A DNA stretch of 14,140 nucleotides from contig JBJKRF010000123.1 in the NCBI GenBank assembly GCA_046704785.1, positions 1-14,140 of the forward strand. Direction: 5' to 3'. Position 1 is the stretch's first letter. Every line of letters starts with the position of its first letter. This DNA is from JBJKRF01 sp046704785. Lineage in GTDB: Bacteria; Chloroflexota; Anaerolineae; Anaerolineales; Villigracilaceae. Below are positions 1 to 7,636 of the stretch, piece after piece. The translations under genes and the position numbers were made by a program. The notes beneath the pieces were generated by a model. The model was not told the DNA's origin. It saw only the letters and a program-made list of their open reading frames with translations, and did not search any database.

Positions 1-480
1 TCCCATGTTTCAAATAACAGCTTCCGCTGCTGTGGCGTGGAAAAACCAAAATAGGTTCGTTTCGTGCTCATGCCCTTATGTTACCCGATTATTAGATTTG
101 CGCAAGATGCGCTTGACTAAGACAAAAATGCGCCAATTGAGATTTTTGGCAATGGTTCCACGGTCCGTGATTACATCTACATCCAGGATGTTGTCAACGC
201 GACGCGCTATGCACTGGATTTTCATAAGCCAATAATTTGGAACATTGGCCGTGGTCAGGGATATTCGTTGGTAGAATTAATTACTATGTTGGAGGAAACC
301 GTGGGAGTGAAATCCGATGTAGTTTCCTTGCCAGCAAATCCGTATGATGTGCCTGTCAATATCCTCGACACCGGTCTGCTACAAAACTGCACCGGGTGGA
401 AGCCTACAATCAATTTAACACAAGGGATCAACCGTTTGATGTCCATAGCAAATCAACATCTCTCCGGATCGGATCGATAG
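1..480 (+). pseudogene. NDP-sugar epimerase/dehydratase, C-terminal part, with in-frame stops
   Basis: Frame 1 reads as the C-terminal part of an extended short-chain dehydrogenase (NDP-sugar 4-epimerase or 4,6-dehydratase). From base 121 it is clean: APIEIFGNGSTVRDYIYIQD is the family's substrate-binding strand, then WNIGRGQGYSLVELI, then a PYDVPVNILD...GWKPTINLTQGI tail, with TAG at 478-480. Upstream, the same frame still shows IIRFAQDAL before the conserved strand, but TAG (52-54) and TAA (118-120) interrupt it. No start codon lies between the second stop and the conserved strand, so the protein cannot be made as read. The Rossmann NAD-binding half and the YxxxK catalytic region would lie left of the window. 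The segment is visibly richer in A and T than the downstream genes. It is probably a decayed gene; base-calling errors in a real gene are the main alternative. Its end is 9 bases before the glycosyltransferase start. Confidence 0.65.
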
Positions 481-489
481 GAGCAAAAG

Positions 490-1677
490 ATGCGCATCGC
501 GATCATTACAGAAGGATACTTCCCCGAAATCTCCGGTGTGACTGTCAGCCTGTACCACCGCCTCACATATTTCAGCCAGTGGGGACATACAGTACGCCTT
601 TACGCGCCCGACTACCAACAAATTTCAAGCATTTATCCAAACTATCGTGACTATCTGGGACAGATCATGCCGGGAGTCACGGTTGTCCCGTTTCCCAGCC
701 AGAAGTTTTATGTAGACTACACCCTGGACCTCAAGGCCCTCTCGGCCGGGCAGGTGGAACGTGATATGGAGTCCTTTGCCCCCGACGTGATCCACCTGGA
801 ATGCCCGGAGCGTCTCTTTATGGGGTCTTACGAACGGGTTGGCGTTTCGCTGGCCCGACGGAAGAAGATCGCCACGTCCGCCATCTATCAGACCAACTAC
901 CTCGACTATATCGAAGACTTCAAACAGCAAATTACCTGGTTGCGTACGCCCGGCATCATCAACATCTTACGTCATGTTTTCGCCTGGGTCTATAACAGTT
1001 ACGACGTGACCATGGTGCCCACGCCGACGATGCAGAAATACCTGGTAAGTTGGGGCTTTAAAAATACCATCCTGGACGATTTCGACGGTGTGGACCCCAC
1101 CATTTTCCGGCCCGCGCCCAGAACGCCGGATGGAAAAGTCAACATCCTGTATGTTGGGCGTTTCACATCCGACAAACAGATCGACACCTTGCTCCAAGCC
1201 CTGACATTGGTCGCCGAACGCTGCGACCAGGCGCGTTTCCTGCTGGTGGGCGATGGGCCGGAGCGGGAGAAGGTCGCCGCCTGGGCGCATCAATATCCAG
1301 GAACCTTACTGCCAGGGCGCGTACCCTACGCCGAGTTGGCGCCTTACTACCAAAAGGCCGATATTTTCGTAACCGCTTCCACACGAGAGACGCGGCCTCT
1401 CACCATCCAAGAGTCGATGGCCTGCGGCCTGGCAGTGGTTGCACCAGCCAAGGGCGGCATCGTCGACCAAATCGAACACGGCAAAAGCGGTTGGCTGGTT
1501 GCGCCCGATAATCCGCAGGCTTTGGCGCAGGCCGTCAGTGACCTGGTTGAACAACCCGAACTGCGCCGCAAAATCGGGCAGACCGCCTGCCAACAGATGG
1601 AGAAACTGCATTCATGGGAATATTCCGCTCAGGCGATGCTGAACATCTGGGAATCGCTACTCCACCAACAGAACTGA
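490..1677 (+). CDS. GT4-family glycosyltransferase (GT-B fold)
   Basis: A complete 395-residue retaining glycosyltransferase of the GT-B fold, which moves a sugar from a nucleotide donor to a lipid or saccharide acceptor at the cytoplasmic face. The N-terminal acceptor domain opens with MRIAIITEGYFPEISGVTVS, the usual FPP..GGV-like loop. The donor domain begins near residue 217 (NILYVGRFTSDKQID) and contains LLVGDGPERE and the EX7E motif E300-E308 in TRETRPLTIQESMACG. The E-T-x-x-L-T-x-x-E pattern resembles lipid glucosyl- and mannosyltransferases of GT4 more than glycogen synthases, but donor and acceptor cannot be told from sequence alone. Start: AGGAG at 479-483 is 6 bases before ATG and overlaps the stop of the epimerase remnant, so the two were probably translationally coupled. 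Likely role in glycolipid or surface polysaccharide synthesis. Confidence 0.9.
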   Translation: MRIAIITEGYFPEISGVTVSLYHRLTYFSQWGHTVRLYAPDYQQISSIYPNYRDYLGQIMPGVTVVPFPSQKFYVDYTLDLKALSAGQVERDMESFAPDVIHLECPERLFMGSYERVGVSLARRKKIATSAIYQTNYLDYIEDFKQQITWLRTPGIINILRHVFAWVYNSYDVTMVPTPTMQKYLVSWGFKNTILDDFDGVDPTIFRPAPRTPDGKVNILYVGRFTSDKQIDTLLQALTLVAERCDQARFLLVGDGPEREKVAAWAHQYPGTLLPGRVPYAELAPYYQKADIFVTASTRETRPLTIQESMACGLAVVAPAKGGIVDQIEHGKSGWLVAPDNPQALAQAVSDLVEQPELRRKIGQTACQQMEKLHSWEYSAQAMLNIWESLLHQQN

Positions 1678-1799
1678 CCGTCACGCGCGTCTACGCAAAT
1701 CCGCTCCACCCAACTGGTTTCGGAAGAGCCAACGCCAGAATCAGATTTGCAAAGGATGCACTTTTGCGTGATAATAGCTGCCAGGGCAGGGTAAAAAAT
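1674..1799 (+). pseudogene. possible relic of a second epimerase fragment
   Basis: Starting inside the last codons of the glycosyltransferase gene, in a different frame, the sequence reads LTVTRVYANPLHPTGF followed by RIRFAKDALLRDNS, and ends at TAA 1800-1802. The IRFAKDALLRD stretch parallels IIRFAQDAL in the broken epimerase at 88-114. The DNA agrees at about 17 of 21 bases from AGATTTGC onward (94-114 versus 1743-1763). The preceding VTRVYANP resembles the RxxNPYGP region of the epimerase family. The match is short and no downstream epimerase sequence follows, so this may be chance or a decayed duplicate. Confidence 0.25.
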
Positions 1800-2063
1800 T
1801 AAAAATCAAGAATACCGGTAAAGGTCGTTACCTACAAACAAAAGCGAACGAGGTTCTGATCCGGCCTTGCATATACCCAACAATCAAAGTTGTTAATTCA
1901 TCACGCCACGTTAATCCCCGCCGGATGGTAATAAAATGATGACTATTCTATCGTGTTTGGTTCTTTGGGATTTCCCGTGATAAGGGAGTAAATGCTCACA
2001 AATCGGCTTCATCCCACAGATTCCCAATGAACCTCGTGTTCTTAATATCGATGAGGTTATCTT
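1678..2063. other. 386-base intergenic region
   Basis: No convincing gene lies here. The first ~120 bases hold the possible epimerase relic described separately. The middle (about 1800-1960) is A/T-rich without a recognisable structure. Bases 1964-1991 carry a dyad motif shared with the gap at 11547-11763. The last 70 bases should hold the promoter and leader of the histidine kinase gene. No clear terminator hairpin with a T-run was found after the glycosyltransferase. Confidence 0.6.
1964..1991 (+). repeat. recurring dyad motif, copy 1 (upstream of histidine kinase gene)
   Basis: The motif is TTTGGGATTTCCC, then GTGATAA, then GGGAGTAA. TCCC (1973-1976) and GGGA form a short dyad separated by 7 bases. 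The same order of blocks occurs at 11647-11674. After the motif, CACAAATCGG (1997-2006) matches CACTAATCGG at 11718-11727 with one difference, so the similarity extends beyond the core. It ends about 72 bases before the kinase start, a position compatible with a regulator site. It could instead be a small dispersed repeat. Confidence 0.5.
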
Positions 2064-5000
2064 TTGAAACGCCTAACGAGGGGATCGTCCATTGCGCTGC
2101 GCCTTACAATCTGGTTTTTACTGCTCTCTGTTTTACCGCTGATTGTTATGGCAATTTTCATCCGGCGGAACGTATCAGACGAGTTCATACAGACTGCTGA
2201 AGCGCGCTATCAGGAACAAGCCGAAGTCAACGCCAGATATCTTCAGACGTGGAGCGACGAAGGGTCTTTGCAGGATTTCGTCGCGGCCAACGGCACAAGT
2301 AATGTCTCGCACCTGATCGTGGATCAACATGGCGTGATTCTGGCTACTTCCGATTCGAGCCAGGTGGGGGAACAGTTGCAAGACCTGTACACTTCGACAA
2401 CCGTTAACCACCTGCTGGCCGGCAAATCGGGCTATACGCTGGATGCAAAAAGCTCGTACATCATCGGGTATGCTCCTGTCAAAGGAAAAACATGGACCGA
2501 TGTAGTCGCAGTAAATAACTCTCGCGTCGCAGCCATCCTCAATCGTTTGATCGAGGCATCTTCCTTACAACTGGCGGTAAGTTTGTTCATCATCTCCGTC
2601 GCCGGCGGTGTGGTCATTTGGATCGTGGTGGGGCATCCACTGCAATTGTTGACCGATGCCGCCACCAAGATCGGCGAGGGGAGCCTCGACGACAAAGTCG
2701 ATCCCGACGAAATGGAGGGCGAACTCCGTTTACTGGCCGACGCGCTCAACCGGACGGGGAATCAGATCAAAGCCCTGGTCGTCGGGTTGGAAGAACGGGT
2801 CAGGGAAATCAATAACGCTTACAGTTCCCTGCAAAACAGCGAAGAACGCTTCCGCGCTATTTTTGATTCGGTCAACGATACCATCTTTGTGCTCGACATC
2901 CGCACGGGGGCCATCCTGGATGTCAACCAAAAAATCACGGAGATGTACGGCTACACCCGCGACGAAGTCCTCAAAATGCACATCGGCGACCTGAGTTCCG
3001 GCAACGCTCCTTACGTCCAGCGCAACGCGTTACAGTGGATTCGACGCGCCCGCCGTTTTGGCCCACAGGTCCTGGAATGGCGCGCCCGACACAAAGATGG
3101 CGCGCTGTTCTGGGTAGAATTCAACATGCGCGTCGCCATCATTGGCGGTCAGAACAAACTGATTTTGACCGTACGCGACATCAACGAACGCAAACGCGCC
3201 GAACAAATGCAGGTCGCGGTCTATCGCATTTTCCAGACTGCCCAGTCCACCCAGACACTGTACGAGTTCTCCTTCCTGATTCATGGGATTATCGAGGGCC
3301 TGTTGCCTGCCCGAAACTTTTTAGTGGCCTTCTACGATCCCGCTTCCGACCTGTTCACCTACCCGTATCATTTTGACCAACACGAGAACTGGCCCTCCAT
3401 CCATGGCACCGATAACAGCATGATCGCCTACGTCTTGAGGACCGGGCAGCCGCTCTTGATTCGTCCCGAAGAACTGGACGGCCTCGGCCTGGCGCTCAAA
3501 GAAAACGAGCGTCCTTTTGCACAATGGCTTGGCTGCCCACTACAGACCTCGCATGGCGTGTTAGGCGTTCTGGCAATCAAGAACTACGACCCCGACATCG
3601 TCCTGGACAAACAGGATGTCGAGACATTTGCGTTTATCACAACACAGGTGGCTATGGCCGTCGAGCGCAAACAAGCCGAGGACGCTTTACACGAATCCGA
3701 GGCGCGTTGGCGTGCTTTGATGGAAAACGCCCCGCAACTGATCATGACCGTCGACCGTCACGGCCAGATATTATTCGTCAATCGTACAATCCACGGCATC
3801 GCGCGTGAACAAGCGCTCAACAACACGATCTTCGACTATTTACCCGGCAAAGAGAAGCCATCCAAAGAGAAGTTGCTCCAACAGGTCTTCATCGAACACG
3901 AGACGGTCGCATTCGAACTGCGCTTACAGCCCGCCGACAAGGAGGAGATCTGGCTTTCCTGCAATGTCGCACCGGTCGTCGACCAGGAACGGGTGGACCT
4001 GGCAATCTTTAATGCTTCAGAAATCACCGGGTTGAAACGTGCCGAGCAAGCCGTCCGCGAGTCGGAAGAACTCTATCGACGCGCTATCGAGGCCGCCGGG
4101 GCAGTTCCGTACTATCGTAATTACAACCAAAACAATTTCATTTTTATCGGCAAAGGGATTTTAGACATCACCGGTTACTCAGCAGAGGAAATCACCGCCG
4201 AAACCTGGGATTCCCTGGTAAGAGGGCGTTTCCTGCTTTCGGGCCGCAAAAGCGAAACGTTCGATGAATCCGTCCAACGCGCCCGGCGGGGAGAAATGGG
4301 CATCTGGCAGTGTGACTACGAAATCCGCACACGAACCGGCGAAACGCGTTGGGTTTATGACGCATCGGTTGAGTTGTTGGGCGCCGACGGCCAATCGCGT
4401 GGCTCCATCGGCATCATGCAAGATATCACGGCGCGCAAGCTGTCGGAGGAGGCCCTGCGCCAGGGCGAGGAAAAATTCAGAACGATCGTCGAACAACTCT
4501 CAGAAGGGTTGGCGCTGGTCGATGAAAACGGCTATGTGCTGGAGTGGAACACTGCGCAGGAAGAAATCTACAAAGTGACGCGCAGCGAGGCGCTCGGCAA
4601 ATTAATTTGGGACGCGACCAAAGATGTGTTCACGTCTGAGGATGCGGAAGGCCGACAACGCGTTAGAAGTAAAACGGATTTCAAGCGCGCGCTTAAAACA
4701 GGGCGGGCGCGTTACCTCAACCACCCCGTCGAATTCATCATTCACACCAGCGACGGCACAGAGATTTGGGTTCAGCAGACCGCATTTGCCATTCATACCG
4801 AAAAAGGGTTCCGCATCGGTCTGTTAAGCCGTGACATCACCCAGCAAAAACACGCGGCAGCAGAAATCCACAATTTAAATGAAGCCCTGGAGCAGCGCGT
4901 GATCGAGCGCACCGCCGATCTGGAAGCTGCTAATCGCGAATTGGAGGCCTTTTCCTATTCGATCTCCCACGACCTGCGTGCGCCGCTCCGTGCCATCGAC

Positions 5001-5618
5001 GGGTTTTCCCGCATTCTGGCTGACTCGGTCGCACAGAGCGAGTCAGATGAAATCAACCGGATCATCAATGTGATCCGCGATAATGCTCAACAGATGGGGC
5101 GTTTGATCGATGACTTACTGGCCTTTTCCCGCCTGAGCCGCCAACCCCTGCGCAAACAACTCTTTTCCTCCGCGCAGGTGGTTGCACAAGCCCTGGAGGT
5201 CCTTTCCGCCGACCAGGTCGGGCGCGAGGTCGAGATCAACATGCAACAGCTTCCCGACTGCGAAGGCGACCCTGTGTTGATCAAACAAGTGTGGGTGAAC
5301 CTGCTATCCAACGCGTTCAAATTCACTCGCAAGCGTAAAAAGGCTCTCATAGAAATTGGCGGGCGCGTTCAGGAAGATGAGATTATTTTCTCCGTTAAAG
5401 ATAACGGCACCGGCTTCGACATGCGCTATGCCGGGAAACTCTTTGGCGTGTTTCAGCGTTTGCATCCTGTCGAAGAATACGAAGGCACGGGTGTCGGTCT
5501 CGCCATTGTGCAGCGTATCGTTCGCCGCCACGGAGGCCGCGCCTGGGCCGAGAGTGTCCTTAATCGGGGCGCCACCTTTTACTTTGCGCTCCCCATCGAA
5601 AATGAAAAATCAAGATAA
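2064..5618 (+). CDS. membrane hybrid-input sensor histidine kinase (Cache-HAMP-PAS-GAF-PAS3-HisKA-HATPase)
   Basis: This 1184-residue kinase autophosphorylates a histidine and passes the phosphate to response regulators. Visible order: transmembrane helix ~12-34; extracytoplasmic Cache-like sensor ~35-165; second helix ~170-190; HAMP ~190-245; PAS ~259-380 ending DINERKRAEQ; GAF ~383-535; PAS ~543-660; PAS ~665-795; PAS ~799-930; coiled coil; HisKA with SISHDLRAPLRAIDGFS (H969); HATPase with N-box WVNLLSNAFKF (N1083), G1 DNGTGFD (D1113) and G2 YEGTGVGLA (G1141-G1145). All catalytic boxes look intact. It has no receiver or output domain of its own, and the next two genes supply receivers. The start is TTG, with GAGG (2053-2056) 7 bases upstream; an in-frame TGA at 2052-2054 excludes longer forms, and later ATGs would cut into the first helix. 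The ligands of the five sensory regions are unknown. The domain arrangement is typical of Chloroflexota and cyanobacteria. Confidence 0.95.
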   Translation: MKRLTRGSSIALRLTIWFLLLSVLPLIVMAIFIRRNVSDEFIQTAEARYQEQAEVNARYLQTWSDEGSLQDFVAANGTSNVSHLIVDQHGVILATSDSSQVGEQLQDLYTSTTVNHLLAGKSGYTLDAKSSYIIGYAPVKGKTWTDVVAVNNSRVAAILNRLIEASSLQLAVSLFIISVAGGVVIWIVVGHPLQLLTDAATKIGEGSLDDKVDPDEMEGELRLLADALNRTGNQIKALVVGLEERVREINNAYSSLQNSEERFRAIFDSVNDTIFVLDIRTGAILDVNQKITEMYGYTRDEVLKMHIGDLSSGNAPYVQRNALQWIRRARRFGPQVLEWRARHKDGALFWVEFNMRVAIIGGQNKLILTVRDINERKRAEQMQVAVYRIFQTAQSTQTLYEFSFLIHGIIEGLLPARNFLVAFYDPASDLFTYPYHFDQHENWPSIHGTDNSMIAYVLRTGQPLLIRPEELDGLGLALKENERPFAQWLGCPLQTSHGVLGVLAIKNYDPDIVLDKQDVETFAFITTQVAMAVERKQAEDALHESEARWRALMENAPQLIMTVDRHGQILFVNRTIHGIAREQALNNTIFDYLPGKEKPSKEKLLQQVFIEHETVAFELRLQPADKEEIWLSCNVAPVVDQERVDLAIFNASEITGLKRAEQAVRESEELYRRAIEAAGAVPYYRNYNQNNFIFIGKGILDITGYSAEEITAETWDSLVRGRFLLSGRKSETFDESVQRARRGEMGIWQCDYEIRTRTGETRWVYDASVELLGADGQSRGSIGIMQDITARKLSEEALRQGEEKFRTIVEQLSEGLALVDENGYVLEWNTAQEEIYKVTRSEALGKLIWDATKDVFTSEDAEGRQRVRSKTDFKRALKTGRARYLNHPVEFIIHTSDGTEIWVQQTAFAIHTEKGFRIGLLSRDITQQKHAAAEIHNLNEALEQRVIERTADLEAANRELEAFSYSISHDLRAPLRAIDGFSRILADSVAQSESDEINRIINVIRDNAQQMGRLIDDLLAFSRLSRQPLRKQLFSSAQVVAQALEVLSADQVGREVEINMQQLPDCEGDPVLIKQVWVNLLSNAFKFTRKRKKALIEIGGRVQEDEIIFSVKDNGTGFDMRYAGKLFGVFQRLHPVEEYEGTGVGLAIVQRIVRRHGGRAWAESVLNRGATFYFALPIENEKSR

Positions 5619-5671
5619 TGCCGGAAACCTCTTAAGGGTATCTCTCTCCTCTGTGGCCGAAGGGCCGCTAC

Positions 5672-5700
5672 TGGTATTACAGCGCACAACTCGCTATAAT
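5672..5700 (+). promoter_or_regulatory. likely internal promoter for the response regulator genes
   Basis: A perfect TATAAT (5695-5700) lies 33 bases before the ATG of the receiver gene. With a 17-base spacer the -35 hexamer would be TGGTAT (5672-5677), a weak match to TTGACA. A transcript starting near 5707 would leave a short leader with GGAGG (5725-5729) before the ATG at 5734. This would let the two regulators be made independently of the long kinase message. Confidence 0.45.
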
Positions 5701-5733
5701 TTAACGCACGGCTGTTGATTTTCTGGAGGCGTA

Positions 5734-6177
5734 ATGTCCGAGTCGTCAATTGAAATTTTGTTGATCGAAGATAATCCCAGCGACGCTGAACTTTCCTTAT
5801 ATGCCCTACGAAAGTTTAAAGTTGCAAAACATATTCACCACGCCCGCGACGGAGCAGAAGCATTGGATTATATTTTTGGCGAGGGAAAGACCGATAGCTC
5901 TTCCGTTCGTGTACCAAGGCTGATCTTACTGGATCTCAAGTTGCCCAAGATCGACGGATTACAGGTATTGAGAAAACTCAAGGCCAACCAGTTCACTCGT
6001 TCGATCCCGGTGGTGGTCTTGACCTCCTCACGAGAGGACCGCGATATCGAACAAAGTTACAGCCTTGGGGTCAACAGTTACATTGTCAAGCCAATTGACT
6101 TCGAAAAGTTCACCGAGGCCGTACGCGATGTTGGCTCTTATTGGCTCGTGTTGAATCAGGTGCCGCTTGCAAACTGA
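5734..6177 (+). CDS. single-domain response regulator, Rcp1-like
   Basis: A 147-residue stand-alone receiver domain. It has the acidic pair E12-D13 (LLIEDNPSDAELSLYAL), the phosphoacceptor D67 (LILLDLKLPKIDG), T97 (VVVLTSSRED) and K119 (YIVKPIDFEKF). The LLIEDNPSDAEL opening and the extended loop before D67 (DYIFGEGKTDSSS) are typical of the Rcp1 family, partners of phytochrome-like and PAS/GAF kinases with the same H-box as the upstream gene. With no output domain it probably acts by protein contact or as a phosphate shuttle or sink between the kinase and the following HD-GYP protein. ATG with GGAGG 4 bases upstream. It follows the kinase by 115 bases and precedes the next gene by 26. Confidence 0.93.
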   Translation: MSESSIEILLIEDNPSDAELSLYALRKFKVAKHIHHARDGAEALDYIFGEGKTDSSSVRVPRLILLDLKLPKIDGLQVLRKLKANQFTRSIPVVVLTSSREDRDIEQSYSLGVNSYIVKPIDFEKFTEAVRDVGSYWLVLNQVPLAN

Positions 6178-6203
6178 ATTGACTATTTAGAAACAGGGAT
6201 CAA

Positions 6204-7616
6204 ATGACTCCATTAAAAGTATTGATTCTGGAAGACAGGCCGGTCGACGCTGAATTAATCTCGTATGAACTGAAGCGAGCGGGATATTCCATTATCAGCG
6301 AACGCGTAGATACGCAGACAAGTTACCTCAAGTCATTGCAAACTCCGCCCGACATTATTTTGGCCGACTATAGTCTGCCGCAATTCACCGCTCTGGAGGC
6401 TTTGCGTTTATTACAGGAACGCGACCTGGATATTCCCTTTATCGTGGTTACCGGCACGATCAGCGAAGAAGCCGCTGTGGAAACCATGAAAGAGGGCGCA
6501 GCAGACTATTTGCTCAAAGACCGCCTGGGGCGCCTGGCCCAAGCCGTTGAGCGCGCCTTACATGAAAAACAACTACGCGACGAAAAACGTCTATCAGACC
6601 AGGCACTGCGCCTCTCGGAAGACAAGTTCTCGAAAGCCTTCCGCACTTCACCAGATGCCATTTATATCAACCGTCTCGCCGACGGGGCCTATGTCGAAAT
6701 CAATGAAGGTTTTACCCGCCTGACGGGTTTAACCGCTCATGATGTCGAGAAAAAGAATTTCTTCTCCCTGAACATCTGGGCCAACCTGGATGAAAACAAC
6801 CGCTTCCTGCGCGTTATCCAACGCTACGGGGAAGTCAACAACATGGAAGGAATCTTCAAACGGAAAGATTCCGGCATCTGGTTCGGCCTGGTCTCGGCGA
6901 AAACCATCGAAGTTAACGGAGAGCCCTGCGTCATCGCCATCATCCGCGACATCACCGAACGGAAACGCGCCGAGCTAGAACTCCAACGCGCGCACCGCGA
7001 CCTGGCCGAAGCCTACGATGCCACCATCGAGGGCTGGTCCCGCGTTTTGGACTTGCGAGATAAAGAAACGGAAGGCCACACACAACGCGTCACAGAGATG
7101 ACGGTCCGCCTGGCGCGGGCACTTGGCGTACCCGAAGATCAAATTGTCCACATCCGTCGTGGGGCGCTGCTCCACGATATTGGCAAAATGGCGATTCCCG
7201 ACAGCATCTTGCAAAAACCCGGCCCACTGACCGACGAGGAGTGGGTGGAAATGCGTCGCCACCCCGAATACGCCTACCAGATGGTCTACCCGATCGCATA
7301 CCTGCGCCCCGCCCTCGACATCCCTTATTGTCACCACGAGCGCTGGGACGGAAGTGGTTACCCGCGTGGCTTGCAAAGCGAAGAAATCCCGCTCGCGGCA
7401 CGCATCTTCTCCATCGTAGATGTTTGGGACGCATTACTCTCGAACCGTCCTTACCGCAAAGGTTGTACGGAAGAATTTGTGCTCGAATACATTCAAAAGT
7501 ACGCCGGGGTCTATTTCGATCCCAACCTCGTCAAAGCTTTTCTGGAGCTTTACAGCAAAGGGGTCTTTAAAGACACACAACTCTTCTACCGCATGATGCA
7601 CCAAGAAAAAGTATAA
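6204..7616 (+). CDS. REC-PAS-HD-GYP response regulator, probable cyclic di-GMP phosphodiesterase
   Basis: A 470-residue protein with three parts. An N-terminal receiver (~4-120) has D55 as phosphoacceptor (IILADYSLPQ), T83 (VVTGTISEE) and K105 (DYLLKDRLGRL). A PAS domain (~137-258) ends in IIRDITERKRAE. A coiled linker leads to an HD-GYP domain (~280-460). The metal ligands expected of active HD-GYP enzymes are present: H292, H324-D325 (LLHDIGKMAIP), H353, H377-H378 and D406. The signature GYP is G385-Y386-P387 within HHERWDGSGYPRG. Active members hydrolyse cyclic di-GMP, lowering biofilm and matrix production and promoting motility or virulence-type behaviour in RpfG-like systems. Phosphorylation of D55 by the upstream kinase is the likely switch, and the PAS domain adds a second input. 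ATG with AGGGA 4-5 bases upstream, cotranscribed with the receiver. It converges on the minus-strand gene with only 20 bases between. Confidence 0.93.
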   Translation: MTPLKVLILEDRPVDAELISYELKRAGYSIISERVDTQTSYLKSLQTPPDIILADYSLPQFTALEALRLLQERDLDIPFIVVTGTISEEAAVETMKEGAADYLLKDRLGRLAQAVERALHEKQLRDEKRLSDQALRLSEDKFSKAFRTSPDAIYINRLADGAYVEINEGFTRLTGLTAHDVEKKNFFSLNIWANLDENNRFLRVIQRYGEVNNMEGIFKRKDSGIWFGLVSAKTIEVNGEPCVIAIIRDITERKRAELELQRAHRDLAEAYDATIEGWSRVLDLRDKETEGHTQRVTEMTVRLARALGVPEDQIVHIRRGALLHDIGKMAIPDSILQKPGPLTDEEWVEMRRHPEYAYQMVYPIAYLRPALDIPYCHHERWDGSGYPRGLQSEEIPLAARIFSIVDVWDALLSNRPYRKGCTEEFVLEYIQKYAGVYFDPNLVKAFLELYSKGVFKDTQLFYRMMHQEKV

Positions 7617-7636
7617 GGGCGCAAGGTAGAAAAATT

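Noticed and set aside
5..235. 76-residue frame at the window start
   Set aside because: It is out of frame with the recognisable epimerase sequence and resembles no protein family.
2043..2048. TAATAT as a -10 element for the histidine kinase gene
   Set aside because: Transcription would start near 2055, removing most of the GAGG ribosome binding site at 2053-2056 on which the TTG start depends; no -35 is visible.
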